Source: Metridium senile (Eukaryota > Cnidaria > Anthozoa > Actiniaria > Metridiidae). From it: a DNA stretch of 64,000 nt. The notes below the pieces were generated by a model that saw only the letters and a program-made list of their open reading frames with translations, was not told the DNA's origin and did no database searches. Both the position numbers and the translations under genes were made by a program. The stretch covers positions 3,455,067-3,519,066 of the forward strand of contig OX459099.1 of the NCBI GenBank assembly GCA_949775045.1, written 5' to 3'. Positions 47,023 through 59,550 of the stretch are shown here, in pieces (position 1 is the stretch's first letter; every line of letters starts with the position of its first letter).

Positions 47023-48710
47023 TTATTTCAGAAATTCATATTTTATGTCGCTGTATAATTGAATGGAAATATCATCTAAGTTCTCGAAAAATTAATGAAC
47101 AATATCACTTGTATTTGATGAAGGCTGGTTTAAAATTGTCAGCAAATTTGGTCCATTTCGTGTCGTATTTTTCTATCAATACTTCTCGAAATGTGGTATT
47201 TCCTATACCTATTTCGTTCTTTGAAATATTAGTGCACGCGCAATTCAAAGCACAAAACATCATTCAAGCTCAGCGGTGCAAGCTTGTGTTGGGAAATTAT
47301 TTTTTAAGAATATGCATTTCAAATGCGGATGGTAAAAACCACTTTACACACAATGTGACAATTTAGACACATTACATGAGGAAATAGGGCGAGTGAAGCA
47401 AGTCCTAAAATATCGTACCCTTCATTCCTATTTCTTTCTTTTTCAATTCGTACATGTTAGAACGATTCCATGTACAAATATTAATTCATTGCTTTTAGTA
47501 TTTACATAATTTGGTCCTATATCCTTGCCAATTATTGTGACAAATTTTACTACCCCGCCGTTATAAATAATTGACCTAATTTATCCTCCCAACACCTTTT
47601 CAAGGTGGGCACATTTAGGCGGACGATTAGTCGTTAGACGCGTTATAATCACAACAACGGATTTTACCACCAAGCAGCCAGCTGCCCGTTTCGAAACAAA
47701 ATTAAATCATTCCTTAAGTCAGTACTACCTAGATGTTCTGTTGGGTATTCCATATTTTATATTCTGTAAGTTAATTACTGATGTTAGGAAATCTCCCCAG
47801 GTAGAAGGAACAAATACAGAGTGATCAGTTCTTCTGGAAAAAGGTACATTTAATTTACTGTATCGTTTTTAAAAAATATTCAACACGAAAGTCTGAGTTT
47901 GTTTTGCTTTTGACTTTTTAGACAGAAAAACGAATTTTAACATTGGCGACAAATGGCTGATTGAAAGTATTGTTTGAGTCGGTGTCTCTAAAGAAACAAC
48001 TGGAGCAAAAGCAGTTGGATATCTAACGGGTTAATCTAAAGTATACTTGTATGATGCATTTTTTAAGGAAACAAGTGTAGTGAAACGGTACGATATAACT
48101 AGGAGAAAAACCAGCGAGGACTGCGTCGCTGTTTCTCAAAATACAACTGAAGCAGGAAGACATTTCAGCATTCGGATGCAAGATGGTATTTACAGAATTT
48201 CAGATGTTAACATAATTACGTGTCGACCATCTTGGGTACTGCTAACTTCAGCACATAATAAGCGCTTTACCGGAAAAGTGAATTTATTATCTTTATTAAA
48301 TTGTGTTTTTATTCTGGATTCGAAAAGAAAATTAGTTTTAAATGCTGACACTTGAAAAAAACAACGACGTTAGGTAAAGCAAATGGAACACTGTTACTAG
48401 TGAGGACATTTCAGTATTCTGCAACTGACAGAAAGTGGGTAAATTTGGAAAAAGACGTTTACTTTCTCAAAGGACTTTTAAGCTAAGAGTGAAAACTCGC
48501 CAAATTTTGACTGGGGCAGTCGTTGCTATACTTATTCTATAAAGTACAATCTTAGAACAATTATGTCACTAGCTTTGAAGTAAAAAAATAAGACATTGTT
48601 TAACTGACTAAAGACACCTGCCCTGCAGAACTGAGTCAAAATAATTCTTGAGGTAATAGGCGTTTTAAACACACATAATAGTGTTTTTCAGGTGTTCGCT
48701 TTCGCAAATC
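47023..48710. other. Upstream region of DEG/ENaC copy 2
   Basis: No gene recognised. Around 47978-48130 it resembles the upstream region of copy 1 (AAAGAAACAACTGGAGCAAA; AAGGAAACAAGTGTAGTGAA; CTGCGTCGCTGTTT versus CTGCGTCGCTTTTA at 38036), so the leader was probably duplicated with the gene. A 102-codon frame at 48047-48355 overlaps this and is likely untranslated. Confidence 0.5.
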
Positions 48711-51700
48711 ATGAAGGAAACATTAAAAAGTTTCGCCTGTGATACAACAATTCATGGATTACGCTACGTCGTGGCAACATCGGGAACTCGACGTTTAATG
48801 TGGATACTTTGCCTGCTGACATCGTTCGGATTCTTTGCCTATAATGCTTACGATAGAATAGACAACTATCGGCGCCTTCCAACCAATACTGTCATTTCAA
48901 ACGAAACTCCAGATGGATTGGAATTTCCTGATATTACAATTTGCAACCTAAACCCCATTGCAAAGTCCAAAACAGACATCGGCTATGATGATCCTCTTCT
49001 AAAGAAACTAAAACTGAACTTGCCAGTCTGTGATGTCATCAGAAATATCAGCGGTAACCTCACATGCGGGCAGGCGCTGGTGTGTGTTAATAAACCAACT
49101 GCAATTTACTTCATACGTCATTGTGACGTAGCCATGCAGGACAAATTACGTCAGGTCCTGAATACGTCATCACGGATATTCAACATGGAAGAGTTCTTAT
49201 ACCGTTATGGACATGATCTTCGTGAGATGCTCATGCCGAACTGTGCATTTGGGCTAGTGTATCGGCCAGAAAACATTTGTACCGCAGACGATTTTGATCC
49301 TGTATTGTCTCCTATGGGATTATGCTATACATTCAATGTGACCAAATTCAACAATCGAACAGGAGGAAAAGAGTCAAAGATTCAATTCCCTGGACCTGAC
49401 ACTGGCTTGAATCTTGTTCTAAATGTCCACTCAGAAGACACTTTATTTGGAGAGTGGTCTTCAGGTGCTCGTGTCACAGCCAGCCAACGAGGGGAAACTG
49501 CAAATCCATTTCGTGGGTTTAATGTGGCACCTGGTTCTCACTCGCGTGTGGACCTTACAGCTATTAAAGTAAGCATCCATTTACAGCTAATTCAAAAAAC
49601 ATTGAATACGTACTGAATAGTGCATTCCAAGACCTAAGGGCATTGTGGGTCTCATTAATATGAAATGACAAAATAAATATAAAACGACGAAGGGCTAAAG
49701 CTCGAAACGTCAGTAAAGTTAAGTCAACATTTTTTTACGGTGTTACAAATTTCATTATATTACCTATCATTTACACCTATTTCAAAAAACGTTGTCAGAA
49801 GGAGATCTGAATCTACAATCTGAGACCGAAATGAATTCAATAAAATTGTGTACTGCAAAAACCAGTCCTGTTTTTTTGTGTGCTTAGCACCTTCAGATTT
49901 ATATTTACCGTCGCCATTTCGAATTCAGAAAACAGAAAGTGCACGCAATGAGAAAAAACTGCCGTACCCCACAATTCATTTCGGTCTCAGATTGCAGATT
50001 CAGATCTTCTTCTGACAACGTTTTTTGAAATAGGTGTATACAACGAACTATATGTAGTTAGTATACAGTTTTGGATGGAATGCACTAAAATAGAAATACT
50101 TGGTATTTTATATTTTACTTTATACAACATTACATTCCCAAAAATGCATTTCGGTCTTAATAATAATTAATAATTTTTCACGGGCGTTTTTGTTTGCGTT
50201 TAAAAATATATGCAAAATCTATCAATTTGATGTGCAAACCCCCTCCCCCCTAAGCAATGTTGATTGGTCTTTCAAATGACAACCGTTTCATATTCCCACA
50301 ATTCAACATTGAAACGGGGGAGAGGGGGGAACGGGAAAATGATGTTGAAATAGTTTTCATTTTAAAACCAGATAATGTCCCAAGGTATTTTGAACATGAT
50401 TGTAGATGAGAAAAACACTGGATTGTAACAACAACAAACTTGTTTAATCCGCCATCTTGGAATACACACTACAAGGATACATACATGGTAACGAGGCTTG
50501 GTACACAGGGTACCCAACACTACAGAGAAACTGGATTGCTCATTAATAATTGCAATGACAAACTAAAATGTTTTTTCTTTTCAGATTGAGCGTCTGCCTG
50601 CTCCTTTTGCGTCAAACTGCTCAGAGAGACAACTTCCAGGATTTCCGATTTATTCAAAAGACGCGTGTTTATATAACTGTCTAATCAAGAAATCGATTGA
50701 GAGCTGCGGATGTCGTCCGACAGCAGGACCAGGTCAGTAACCAGTCGCCAAGTTAATTTTTATGTAGGAGGAGGGGAGGACTGGTATCGAGTATATAACG
50801 GCACAAATCAATGCTATATTAACTCATCAATAGAGTCCTTAAGTGATGACGTCATAAAAATATATTTTCACTTTATCATATTTTTGGTTCTCAATTTTGA
50901 TAGGCAATCACAAAACACCTTTGAAATCGAATTAATTGGGTAATGGGCTCCTGATAATAACAATTGCTAGTTCTTATATAGCGCATTTCCAGGACTGCTC
51001 AATGCGCTTACTCAACGTGTTCGAGTTGAAGGTATATCAAGGCGCATTAAGCTGCCACCGTACAACCCATGTCTGAACACGGAGTTCATTTACGTCCTTC
51101 AATGTTGTTATATGTTGAGAGACGGGGGCTCCATTTTACGTCGTTATCCGAGAGGACGTGAAGTTCTACTGAACCACTGTATTTTTTTAAGATACAAAGG
51201 CAGGAACTTCTTCTTCTTTTTTTCTATTGTAGGTTATCCTGAAGTGCCAGTATGTAGTATAGGAGACATGGAGTGCTATCTTTCCGCTTTAGGTAAATTA
51301 AATATCACATAAATAGTTTATTTTTTCACTGATTCTTTTAAGTTCTTTACCAAAAGGGTGGAGGTTTTTTTATTGCTTTCAAACAGCGCGCGCGATAATA
51401 TTTCGTGAAGTTAAACACCCAGAGTCAAAACGAAAATCACTGAAAAAACAACAACAACTTCCATAGTATTTGAATAGTTTGTAAAAGTAGACTGTAAATA
51501 GGAATTTACAAGATCAAGGTACATTTACATAATATGTAAATACTTATACCACCACAGACCACTTTCATAAATACCATAATATGTACCGGAAAATGATTTT
51601 TCAAGTAAACATATAATTTAATATTTTAGCACTGTCATATGAAAGAACCACCTGAAATAGGCATGTTTGATAGGTCTTGATGCTCTGGCTAAAATACCAA

Positions 51701-54608
51701 AGATGTTATGCTCAATGAAAAATGTAGAGATTTGTATGTAATTTTCTGCTGAGGCCTTTGATGCCTCGTTTTAGTGTTTTCTGATTTTTCAAACTCTTAT
51801 AGCTTCTTGCAAATTTAATCGTTTTTTCTCGAACTTTCACAAGTTATTGTTATGGTAAATGTGCATCATATGATAGATTTCTTTTTATTAAAACATCAAT
51901 TTAAAAAATTATGATAATTAGTGGCAGCCATTTATGAACGTCGTCTATTTCTTCATCTTTGTAAATAATATGTAAATCCATTTAAATTGTATGTTTTTAA
52001 TATCTATCTACAAACTATTCACATTGTATGGAAGTTGGTGGTTTTTTTTACAGTGAATGATCGAACACACCTCCCTTGATCACCTATCAGTACCGATTGT
52101 TCGGAAACCACTGACTGAGCTTTTGGGTAAGGACTACAAGGGCGGATCTAGGGGGTGTCCCGTCCGGCACCGAACACCCCCTAGTGCCGCAATTACACCT
52201 ATTTCATTTAAGACATTTAAGGGCCGTAACCCCTAACACCTTAAGAGCCCTTTATTTGCAATTGGGACACCCCTGACAAATTTCTGGATCCGCCCCTGGA
52301 CTAGTATAGATGACTCGACTCCGAATGTTACATGTATAAAAATGCCAACCTCGTTCCCAGGTTTGCCACACCCAAAAGCGAAGGGAGAGGGCCCTGGGAA
52401 CGAGGTTGTAAAAAGACACTATTGAGTGGCAACATGAACATGAGGCTAGTTAGTCAACATTTGGTCTTTCTACTTTGGTTTTAAATGTGTTGTCATGGTT
52501 GCAGGTAATCTACAGGCCAAAAACTGCTCATGCAACTTACCATGTAAAGAAATACTTTACGAACCACGAATATCAATGGCTCTGTTTCCCAATGTAATTG
52601 TCGAACAGATGTTGAGGATGCATGGAAAAATCAACGTTAACAGAAGTAAATACTACATAAGGTAAAATAGATGTTTTCTACTTCTAGCAATTATAATATA
52701 CACCTTATTGCAAGAACGTTGTCCTGACATTTGTCATTTAGTGGGAAAGGAATTAATTTAAAGATCACTCGAGCTGAATTCTTTCTTTTGATATTCCTTG
52801 AGCTTGAGGGATCTTCTTGTCTTTAAGAGGGTCCTGAAGTTTATTTCCCAGTTTATATTTGGACCAAATCCGATTCAAAAATCACATAATCCCATCAGTT
52901 TTACTCAAATTTTCAATCCCATTTTCTATTGTTCTTTTATTTGTAAATCCCAGTCCCAGTGCATCCAATCCCATTTTCTCAGTCAAAAATAAGGCCAATC
53001 CCAGCTCCCATTTTACCCCTTCAGAAGCCTCTTTTAATGAATTCCTTTCCCACTAAATTACAAATGTCAGGATAACGTTCTTGCGATTAGGTGTGCTGTT
53101 CCGCATGCATTTTACGTTAGTGACGAAACGTGTAAACTATAATTGTTAATCGGATTCTTTGCACTTTGTAGACTCAGCACTTCAGTACTAGCAGTTCTTA
53201 AAACCATGCACGCAGTCGTTATTGCTAGTTTTTAACTTTTATAACTGCTTTCTTACAAACGACGATTTATTCCATGAATCACACTGGTTTCGCGTCACTT
53301 TAAAACTTTTCTTTCAAAATTACTGAAAGCAATTTCAATGATGTAAGTTTCAAACGGTTGCCATTACCGTGATCACCAATGACAGGTTTTCTACGAATAT
53401 AAAGCAGGAAACAATCAGAAATGCGTCGTTGTTTCGAACGAGGTTATTTACTGACGTTTGTGAAGTTAGTCCTGAAGAATTAACAAGCAAATACAAATGT
53501 CTCACCCACCGTATTGTTTTCTGTTTGTAGGGATAATTTCCTTTACCTACAAGTTGGGTTTCGTGAGATTGAATACAAGATCAACAAGCTTCAACAAGCA
53601 TATGAAACCAGCAGTCTGCTTGGTGAGTATAGAATACAGCTAATTACATAAAGGTTGTCCAAAGTGACCGATCATTTCAAGAATGGAAAGGAGTTTTGGG
53701 CGTACAGTCTGAATAAAAATAATCGAGTTTCTCAGAATCATTAAGGGTTGTTTTAGTGACGTTTTAGCTTTGCTACCGTGAATATACATGCAACACAACA
53801 ACCAATCTGTTGAATAGCCTCCTTCGCAGGCGTCTCTGTTCTGTTTTCTTTTTCTATATATTGGGCTTCCTGTCCCCAATGATCGAGAGGGACTGAGGCC
53901 CCACAAAGAGGGAAGGAAAAAAGGAGAACCCAACACAGCGGTCAAACGACTACGCATGCGTGGCAAAGTTTTCACAGCGCTAAATTTTGGTTTATAAAAG
54001 TGTTTGAAGTCGATTTATAAGAAATTCCCTGAATATATAAGCTTGAAGTTTCGTGTACATAGCCTTTGTTATATTTTAAAGCTACCATGAGTCTATAGTT
54101 TTGTCTTTTTGTTTATATTTTGAGAAAAAAGCGATGAAAGTCGTCCAATCCATCGTTTTTTATAGAGTCCGTGCGAAAATTAAGCCTGGGAACGAAGTTG
54201 GTGCTGGATCATTTTACTTGTTTTTTTTCGCGCATGCGTAGTCGTTTGACCGCTGTGTTGGAGAACCCTTCATTTTTTGACGGGGACCAATTCCCCCTCG
54301 GTCAGAAAAATGACAAAGGGATCCCACGAAAGGGAAGCCACCGGAGGATGCTATCTGTTGACAATATTTTTTATTTGTTTTTCAAAGGTGAAATTGGAGG
54401 CAACATGGGTCTGCTACTCGGCTGCAGTGTCATACCTCTAGTAGAGTTTCTTGATATCTTCTATACAATTATCTGCCAGAGAATATCATCGAAACTGAAA
54501 AACAAAATTGACAAAAAGACAATGGACGATGAGACAGCTGACCGGCCCAATCACAACCCCTCAAATCTTGAATCAAAGAATGTAAATAACCAATGGGTGG
54601 TAATGTAA
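48711..54608 (+). CDS. DEG/ENaC family sodium channel, copy 2
   Basis: Tandem paralogue of the channel at 38175-45488. Exons: 48711-49568, 50585-50732, 51233-51292, 52505-52661, 53531-53622, 54388-54608; 1,536 nt, 511 aa. Exons 1, 4 and 5 have exactly the same lengths as in copy 1 (858, 157, 92 nt) and all intron phases match. Hallmarks: HG pair (TIHGLRYV), TM1, FPDITICN, GLCYTFNVTKF, SCGCRP, NCSCNLPCKEILY, FLYLQVGF...AYETSSLLGEIGGNMG, filter Gly-Cys-Ser at 450-452, TM2, and a tail ending NNQW as in copy 1. Start: ATG at 48711; an open in-frame stretch begins 30 nt upstream with GTG, but an acceptor-like TTTTTCAG at 48685-48691 suggests a 5'UTR intron ends there. One exon 1 patch is almost identical to copy 1 (see findings). 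Confidence 0.94.
49773..50037. mobile_element. ACACCTATTTCA-family foldback MITE, copy 3
   Basis: Ends ACACCTATTTCAAAAAACGT and the inverse ACGTTTTTTGAAATAGGTGT (one base differs). Arms hold CAATCTGAGACCGAAATGAA. Intron 1 of DEG/ENaC copy 2. Confidence 0.8.
52137..52298. mobile_element. GGGCGGATC-family MITE, copy 2
   Basis: CAAGGGCGGATCTAGGGGGT to GGATCCGCCCCTG, homologous along its length to 21818-21985. Intron 3 of DEG/ENaC copy 2. Confidence 0.8.
52347..52407. mobile_element. Short foldback (CCTCGTTCCCAGG)
   Basis: AACCTCGTTCCCAGG and CCTGGGAACGAGGTT as 15-bp inverted ends around a 31-nt interior. Intron 3 of DEG/ENaC copy 2. Confidence 0.7.
53866..54345. mobile_element. Foldback element in DEG/ENaC copy 2 intron 5
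   Basis: GAGAACCCAACACAGCGGTC + AAACGACTACGCATGCG at 53923-53960 is inverted at about 54230-54268. Outer GGCTTCCTGTCCCC pairs imperfectly with GGGAAGCC near 54340. Length about 480 bp. Confidence 0.65.
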
Positions 54609-55362
54609 AGTTTCGGATACGTCAATCGAATTCAGTTGAAATATTTTGAACGGTTAAATGGCTTTCTATACAACGGGATGCCTGTCTTTTATTTTATCGA
54701 GAGAGACTAGTAGCTAGTTGTGCACAGGCATCCCAATCGTGGTAAGACAACTGAAAAGATGGATGTACGGTGGCGTATCGACGATTGTTATTAGAACAAA
54801 TAAAAAATATATTGTGCAAATGGTTGGCAAATTAGCATCACAATACCAACACTTGTAAACACTTCGCTCACATAAAAGCTTCAAGCTCAAAGTAAATGAG
54901 AAATAAAAAAAAAGATTACTGTTCCTAGTTGCAGCTTTGCAAGTGGAAAATGTTGGACAAAACCCTCTAACAAACAATAGAGCCTGCATTGCTTGACAGT
55001 ATGCGGTTTGTTGCAAAAGAACGGGTTAAGATTGAATGGAAAAGTTAATTCAATTTTTGCATCGTGAAGTGATAAAAGAAAGTGCAGATGTAACAAGAAA
55101 ATCCACTAAAAATCATGGTGTAATAATCGTAACAAGTGTTTCAAATGTTAAAATGTGCAATGTAAGTATTAAACATTATTATAATATTATATCAAATATG
55201 AAGAGTACAACAAACACCCATGTCAAATACATTTATTTCATTCTAAGGATGTAACAAAAGACAATTTGTAATATAAATATTACATTAAAGCAAGCAAATA
55301 ACTTGCATTTTACACGAATGACTATGGTTGCTTGGCAGTATATTTGCTGATAATTTGTAATA
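54609..55362. other. Intergenic sequence after DEG/ENaC copy 2
   Basis: No gene seen. An AATAAA at about 54798 may be the copy 2 polyadenylation signal. Confidence 0.45.
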
Positions 55363-55417
55363 CAGTAAACACCCGCGTAAAAAGTGATTTTGGGGTTCAG
55401 GCTGATGTGTTTCTTAT

Positions 55418-55709
55418 ACACCTATTTCAAAAATCGTTGTCGCAGCCGAAGATACAGTCCACACTCTAAAGCCTGCAAAGGATGTCGGTTACATGGACTT
55501 TATTTGTGATCTATTGAACGTTTTTTAAAGAAATATTTCTATTTATATCTACCACAACAACATCTCGTTTTGGTCATATAACACAAACATGTACTACCAA
55601 GATATGCTATGAATAAATCGATAGCAAGAGAAGAAATACCGACATCCTTTGCAGGCTTCAGAGTGTGGACTGTAGCTTTGATCACGGCAACGATTATTGA
55701 AAAAGGTGT
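55418..55709. mobile_element. ACACCTATTTCA-family foldback MITE, copy 4 (nested)
   Basis: Same ends as copies 1-3. Arms AGTCCACACTCTAAAGCCTG and GGATGTCGGT are nearly the same as copy 1 at 19106-19399. Inserted in the element 55363-56102. Confidence 0.8.
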
Positions 55710-55840
55710 ATATCATGTACCTAGTGAGAAATCAGGCTGAAAATGTTCTTAAGAGGTTCTTAAAATTGTAACTTCTACTGCATTGTATATAGTAGCTCCA
55801 AGAAATATGTGTTTGTAATGGTCCAGCCAGAATTGGTTCT

Positions 55841-56027
55841 TACAGCGGAACACGTAAAAGTATGGTCACTGATAATGTATTTGCATACTTCTGTCTCGCC
55901 ATCGATCCAATAAGCGTTTTAATCCGAGACAAGATAACATAATCCTGCAACGCTGATTGGATCGATTGCGAGACAGAAGTATGCGAATACATTATCAGTG
56001 GCCATACTTTTACGCATTGCGCTGTAA
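55841..56027. mobile_element. 187-bp foldback element (nested)
   Basis: TACAGCGGAACACGTAAAAG + TATGGTCACTGATAATG pairs with CATTATCAGTGGCCATACTT + TTACGCATTGCGCTGTA. Inside, ATACTTCTGTCTCGCCATCG is also inverted. Also inserted in the element 55363-56102. Confidence 0.8.
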
Positions 56028-56563
56028 ATATATGGTGCTTTATTGACCAAATTTCAGCCTGAAGGTTCTTATCCACTTGTTGTTTTATGCAGGTGTTTAC
56101 TGTATGACTTATTCCAAAAGTATGTCCCAATTCACTCTTCATTAAATATTTCTGGGAAACATTTGACAGAGAGAAAACTTGGACTAGCTTAGGGAGTTAG
56201 TCATTAGATTACCAAAGCTAAGTTTTATTAATCCGAAAAATTCTGATATCTCGATATCAATACAATTTAAATAAGAGAGTTCTCTTTGTGGCTGAAAGCA
56301 ATCAAAAATGATGATAAGCTGATAAGATTTGAATATGAAATTTGCAATATTTTAAGTCCAGTGTTTGTGTGAAACAATATTTTCAGTTTATGCAGCATTT
56401 CTCTGCTTTTATTCCTTTTAAATAAGTAATTTAATAGCATTGATATTTATTCTTAATTTAGATGCTTAAAGCTAGCTTATAATAGAAATCCACATTGGAT
56501 CAATTCAATAAATTACAAATTTACACTAAAGACTTTTACATCTTACATATTATAACTATATAA

Positions 56564-56750
56564 TAGGCCTTTTGCAACAATAGGTCACGTGACCCTACCC
56601 CTTTTAAATCGAATGGCTGTGTCAAAATGAATTTCAGAAAAGAAAAGAGCACCTCCATATTAATGGGGGGTAATTGTTTGATTTAAATTACATTTTGTTT
56701 GATTTGAATTACAATAAAATTACAATATCCCCCCCCCCCCCCCCCCCAAA
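56564..56750. repeat. Single arm of the TAGGCCTTTTG family, followed by poly-C
   Basis: TAGGCCTTTTGCAACAATAG and following sequence to about 56667 match one arm of the element at 28253-28668; the other arm is missing. A C run of about 18 follows at 56730-56747. Confidence 0.7.
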
Positions 56751-57930
56751 AAAAACACAAAACCCCCCAGAAGGCATTATGGTTATTGTGAGAGTAGAGA
56801 ATAAGCAGAATTCATTCATAATTGTAGTATTCCACTTTAGGTTTAGCGAGGATAGTTAAATATGCTTTATTTTATTGATATTCATCATTATTAGGGCCAT
56901 TTGTATGTTATCTCTAGGTATTAAGTGTTACCCTCTTTAAATAAAGTCTTCTATTCTACTTAAACTGAACTAAAACTTATTCAACATTTTAGTTTTGAAC
57001 AAAACCAAAAAAATAATATGTGACTTTTAATTTGAAATAGTGTGATATAATAGTATGAACAAATTCAAAAGAAATACATTTCACAATTAAACTCTAAGAC
57101 ACAAATTATTAAATCAATTCAAGGTACTAAGTAGAAACCACTGTCTCTATGGATACCTTCATGCTTTCTTGGAATGTGATGTGGATAATGCAAATGAATT
57201 AAGTGAAATCTTAGAAAGAAAATCTTTTAAGAGATTATAAAGAATAGCAAATGTTTTGGATTGAAATGATGTAAGAAATATGAAATAATGAAAGAAAGCG
57301 GAAAACACTAAAAAAAAAAAATTACTAGTTCTCCAGGTGAAAAAATCAAACCTTTGCCCTTTTGTGCTGAATCCCAGTTCAACTAAAATCTTTTTTTTTA
57401 TCAAATGTAGAAACAAAATTAATGTATATTATTTGCCTTGAGTTTTTTCTCAATAATTTCATCTATAATGTTATATACATATTTTTGCATTAATTAAACT
57501 GATATAAAACTTCTGTTTTGGGAGCGTCTTTTTCATTTTCATTTGTTAAAATGTTATTTGATATTTGATATACTTACTATCAATATAATACAGCTTGGCT
57601 TGAAAAGCTATTTGTTTCAAATATATGATTGTATAGTGAATTAAATATTTTATTTATATATATATCTTTATTTATTGAGTTTTAAGTTTTCTTCAGCAGT
57701 AAAATCTAAACTTTATCAATCCATATTAAACTTACCAAGTTATATAATCAATTATAACTCTATTTTCTCGAAGGCATAGAAACATACAATTTTTTTTAGA
57801 GAATTTTAAACTTTATAGTTTTTAAATAATATTATTGTGTTTCGAATATCAAAACCGTCATGTTCTCTAATCAAACTACAACCAATAAGCCATAGTCTAA
57901 GCTAAGGCAGGACAACAAAAATACCTTGGA
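56751..57930. other. AT-rich intergenic / MFSD6-like 3' region
   Basis: Nothing recognisable apart from AT-rich tracts and candidate minus-strand AATAAA hexamers near 57667-57676. Confidence 0.45.
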
Positions 57931-59550
57931 TTATCTTGAGAAGTGTTCATCTTCATCCTCAGCTTCCAAAGCTTCTAGCAACCAATCGCCATGATGACGA
58001 ATACGGCAGCTTCTCTCATCGTAGACAATCTGATGATATCCATTCACGTTCCTACCACTTGGACTTCCATCAGGCATTTTTATCAAACACTGGAGAAGTA
58101 CAAATAATAGCGTGTAAATCACACATATTCCGGCTGCACATCTGAATACGACTATTGAGCCATACTGGTAGTATAGCAATGCAGTCCCTATTCCTCCAAG
58201 GCCATGACCAAAACCCCAGTATGCGATGGCGATTATTCCATTAAGTGTCCGCTCCATCCCAATTGGTGCCACCTGGGCACAGTAAGCTGATGTTGCAACC
58301 CAGATGCTTGTCATTGAAAGCCCTTGTAATAATTGCACGGGAAGAACATACCATTGATTTGTGATGTATGAGAACGCAAGGAAATGTCCGCCATATGCAA
58401 TCAGAGCTATACAGTAAATTATAGAGTAGCCAAAGCATTGAATGATATATTTAGAGAGACCCAGCATAAGCAGTTCAGAGAATGCACCAATAGCTATCAT
58501 AAGTCCCATTACTGTTATTGAGGCATTAATATCTTGTAGGTACCACATCATAAAGTTACTCATTAAAGACTCAGCCATTCCTAGTGCAAGCATGACAAAG
58601 ATGATTGACAAGGCTTGTATGTTGCAGCATAGGAAACTGCATGTCCTTCCAAACCTATAATTCATTGAAGTCTTTGGTTCATAAACATGCAATAACGATG
58701 CAAATATGAATGCCAATGCACCTAGCAATGAAAAGAGGTAAAAATGCAAGTAGAATGCATTTGTCAGTGCAAATACACACTGGTAGTGGCCTATAATAAG
58801 TATAACGAGTCCAGCTCCGAATAAATCTCCTAAGAAGGTCCAAATCTTGCCTTGACCAACATTTCCTTTACTGAAATGGAGGAAATCTGCAAAGACACTA
58901 TTCATGATGAGTCTTAGTGGAGACATAAATATCTCAGCACACGCTGTAACTAGCAATAAGTTCCTAAAAAGAGCATCCAGTCGAAAACCAAATGCATATT
59001 CAACTTCATTATCATTTTGAGTAACTTTAGGCCGTCGAAAAGCAGCATTAACTTCTCTTCCTTCTGTCATATTAACCTCTACTGCGGATCGCTTCGTTAC
59101 TTGTGTCAGTTTGTTTACAAGGTTATTAGCCAAATGGACGTTCATCGATTCATTTCTTGATAAATCTTTTGAGTTATTGTTGTAAACTTGTTCAGTTGAA
59201 CAATAATAGTCCATAAAATTGGCATTAGGGTTTTGAACGAAGCTGAGAGATGCATTCAATACAATACCAGTGATTAATAACATCACAATAAAACACTTCC
59301 TCTTTGCTATTTTCTCCGATACAATACACCACAAAAACGAGCTCCAACAGGCGACTAAAGATCTTAAAGAGCCAAGTATTCCATTTTGAAACGCCGTAAG
59401 TCCCAAAAAGCGAAAGTACATCGGTAAAAACGGAATCAAAGCCGTGTGACTTGCATGAAAGAACAATTTTAACAGTTTCGGAGAGAGCAACGTACGACTA
59501 AATCTCGAAGGAGCAGCCCAACTAAAGTCGTGAAATTCTTCGCCGTCCAT
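57931..59550 (-). CDS. Major facilitator superfamily transporter, MFSD6-like, single exon
   Basis: A complete intronless ORF of 539 aa encoding a multi-pass membrane protein of the MFSD6/MFSD6L group (MFS_1_like). The first helices follow a short cytosolic N-terminus (LKLFFHASHTALIPFLPMYF, then SEKIAKRKC at the TM2-TM3 loop). A large extracellular loop with several N-glycosylation sequons (NNS, NES, NMT) separates the first helices from the rest. The later half has MWYLQDINASITVMGLM and QWYVLPVQLLQGLSMTSIWV, the most conserved MFSD6 region, and ends with an acidic tail. No substrate is established for this subgroup from sequence. Human MFSD6 also carries most of its coding sequence in one exon, so being intronless does not prove retroposition. 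Minus-strand AATAAA hexamers lie at 57667-57676, about 255 nt downstream of the stop. Confidence 0.88.
   Translation of the reverse strand: MDGEEFHDFSWAAPSRFSRTLLSPKLLKLFFHASHTALIPFLPMYFRFLGLTAFQNGILGSLRSLVACWSSFLWCIVSEKIAKRKCFIVMLLITGIVLNASLSFVQNPNANFMDYYCSTEQVYNNNSKDLSRNESMNVHLANNLVNKLTQVTKRSAVEVNMTEGREVNAAFRRPKVTQNDNEVEYAFGFRLDALFRNLLLVTACAEIFMSPLRLIMNSVFADFLHFSKGNVGQGKIWTFLGDLFGAGLVILIIGHYQCVFALTNAFYLHFYLFSLLGALAFIFASLLHVYEPKTSMNYRFGRTCSFLCCNIQALSIIFVMLALGMAESLMSNFMMWYLQDINASITVMGLMIAIGAFSELLMLGLSKYIIQCFGYSIIYCIALIAYGGHFLAFSYITNQWYVLPVQLLQGLSMTSIWVATSAYCAQVAPIGMERTLNGIIAIAYWGFGHGLGGIGTALLYYQYGSIVVFRCAAGICVIYTLLFVLLQCLIKMPDGSPSGRNVNGYHQIVYDERSCRIRHHGDWLLEALEAEDEDEHFSR

Larger units (their letters stand above)
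55363..56102. mobile_element. CAGTAAACACC-ended MITE hosting two other elements
   Basis: CAGTAAACACCCGCGTAAAA at the left and GCAGGTGTTTACTG at the right, TA on both sides (55361-55362, 56103-56104). Its own arms (GGTTCAGGCTGA / TTTCAGCCTGAA) enclose an ACACCTATTTCA element and the foldback at 55841-56027. Confidence 0.8.

Noticed and set aside
48047..48355. 102-codon ORF upstream of DEG/ENaC copy 2
   Set aside because: No family similarity; overlaps sequence shared with the upstream region of copy 1, so probably leader or promoter.
48681..48710. GTG-started extension of DEG/ENaC copy 2
   Set aside because: Contains an acceptor-like TTTTTCAG and no ATG; copy 1 begins at the position matching ATG 48711.
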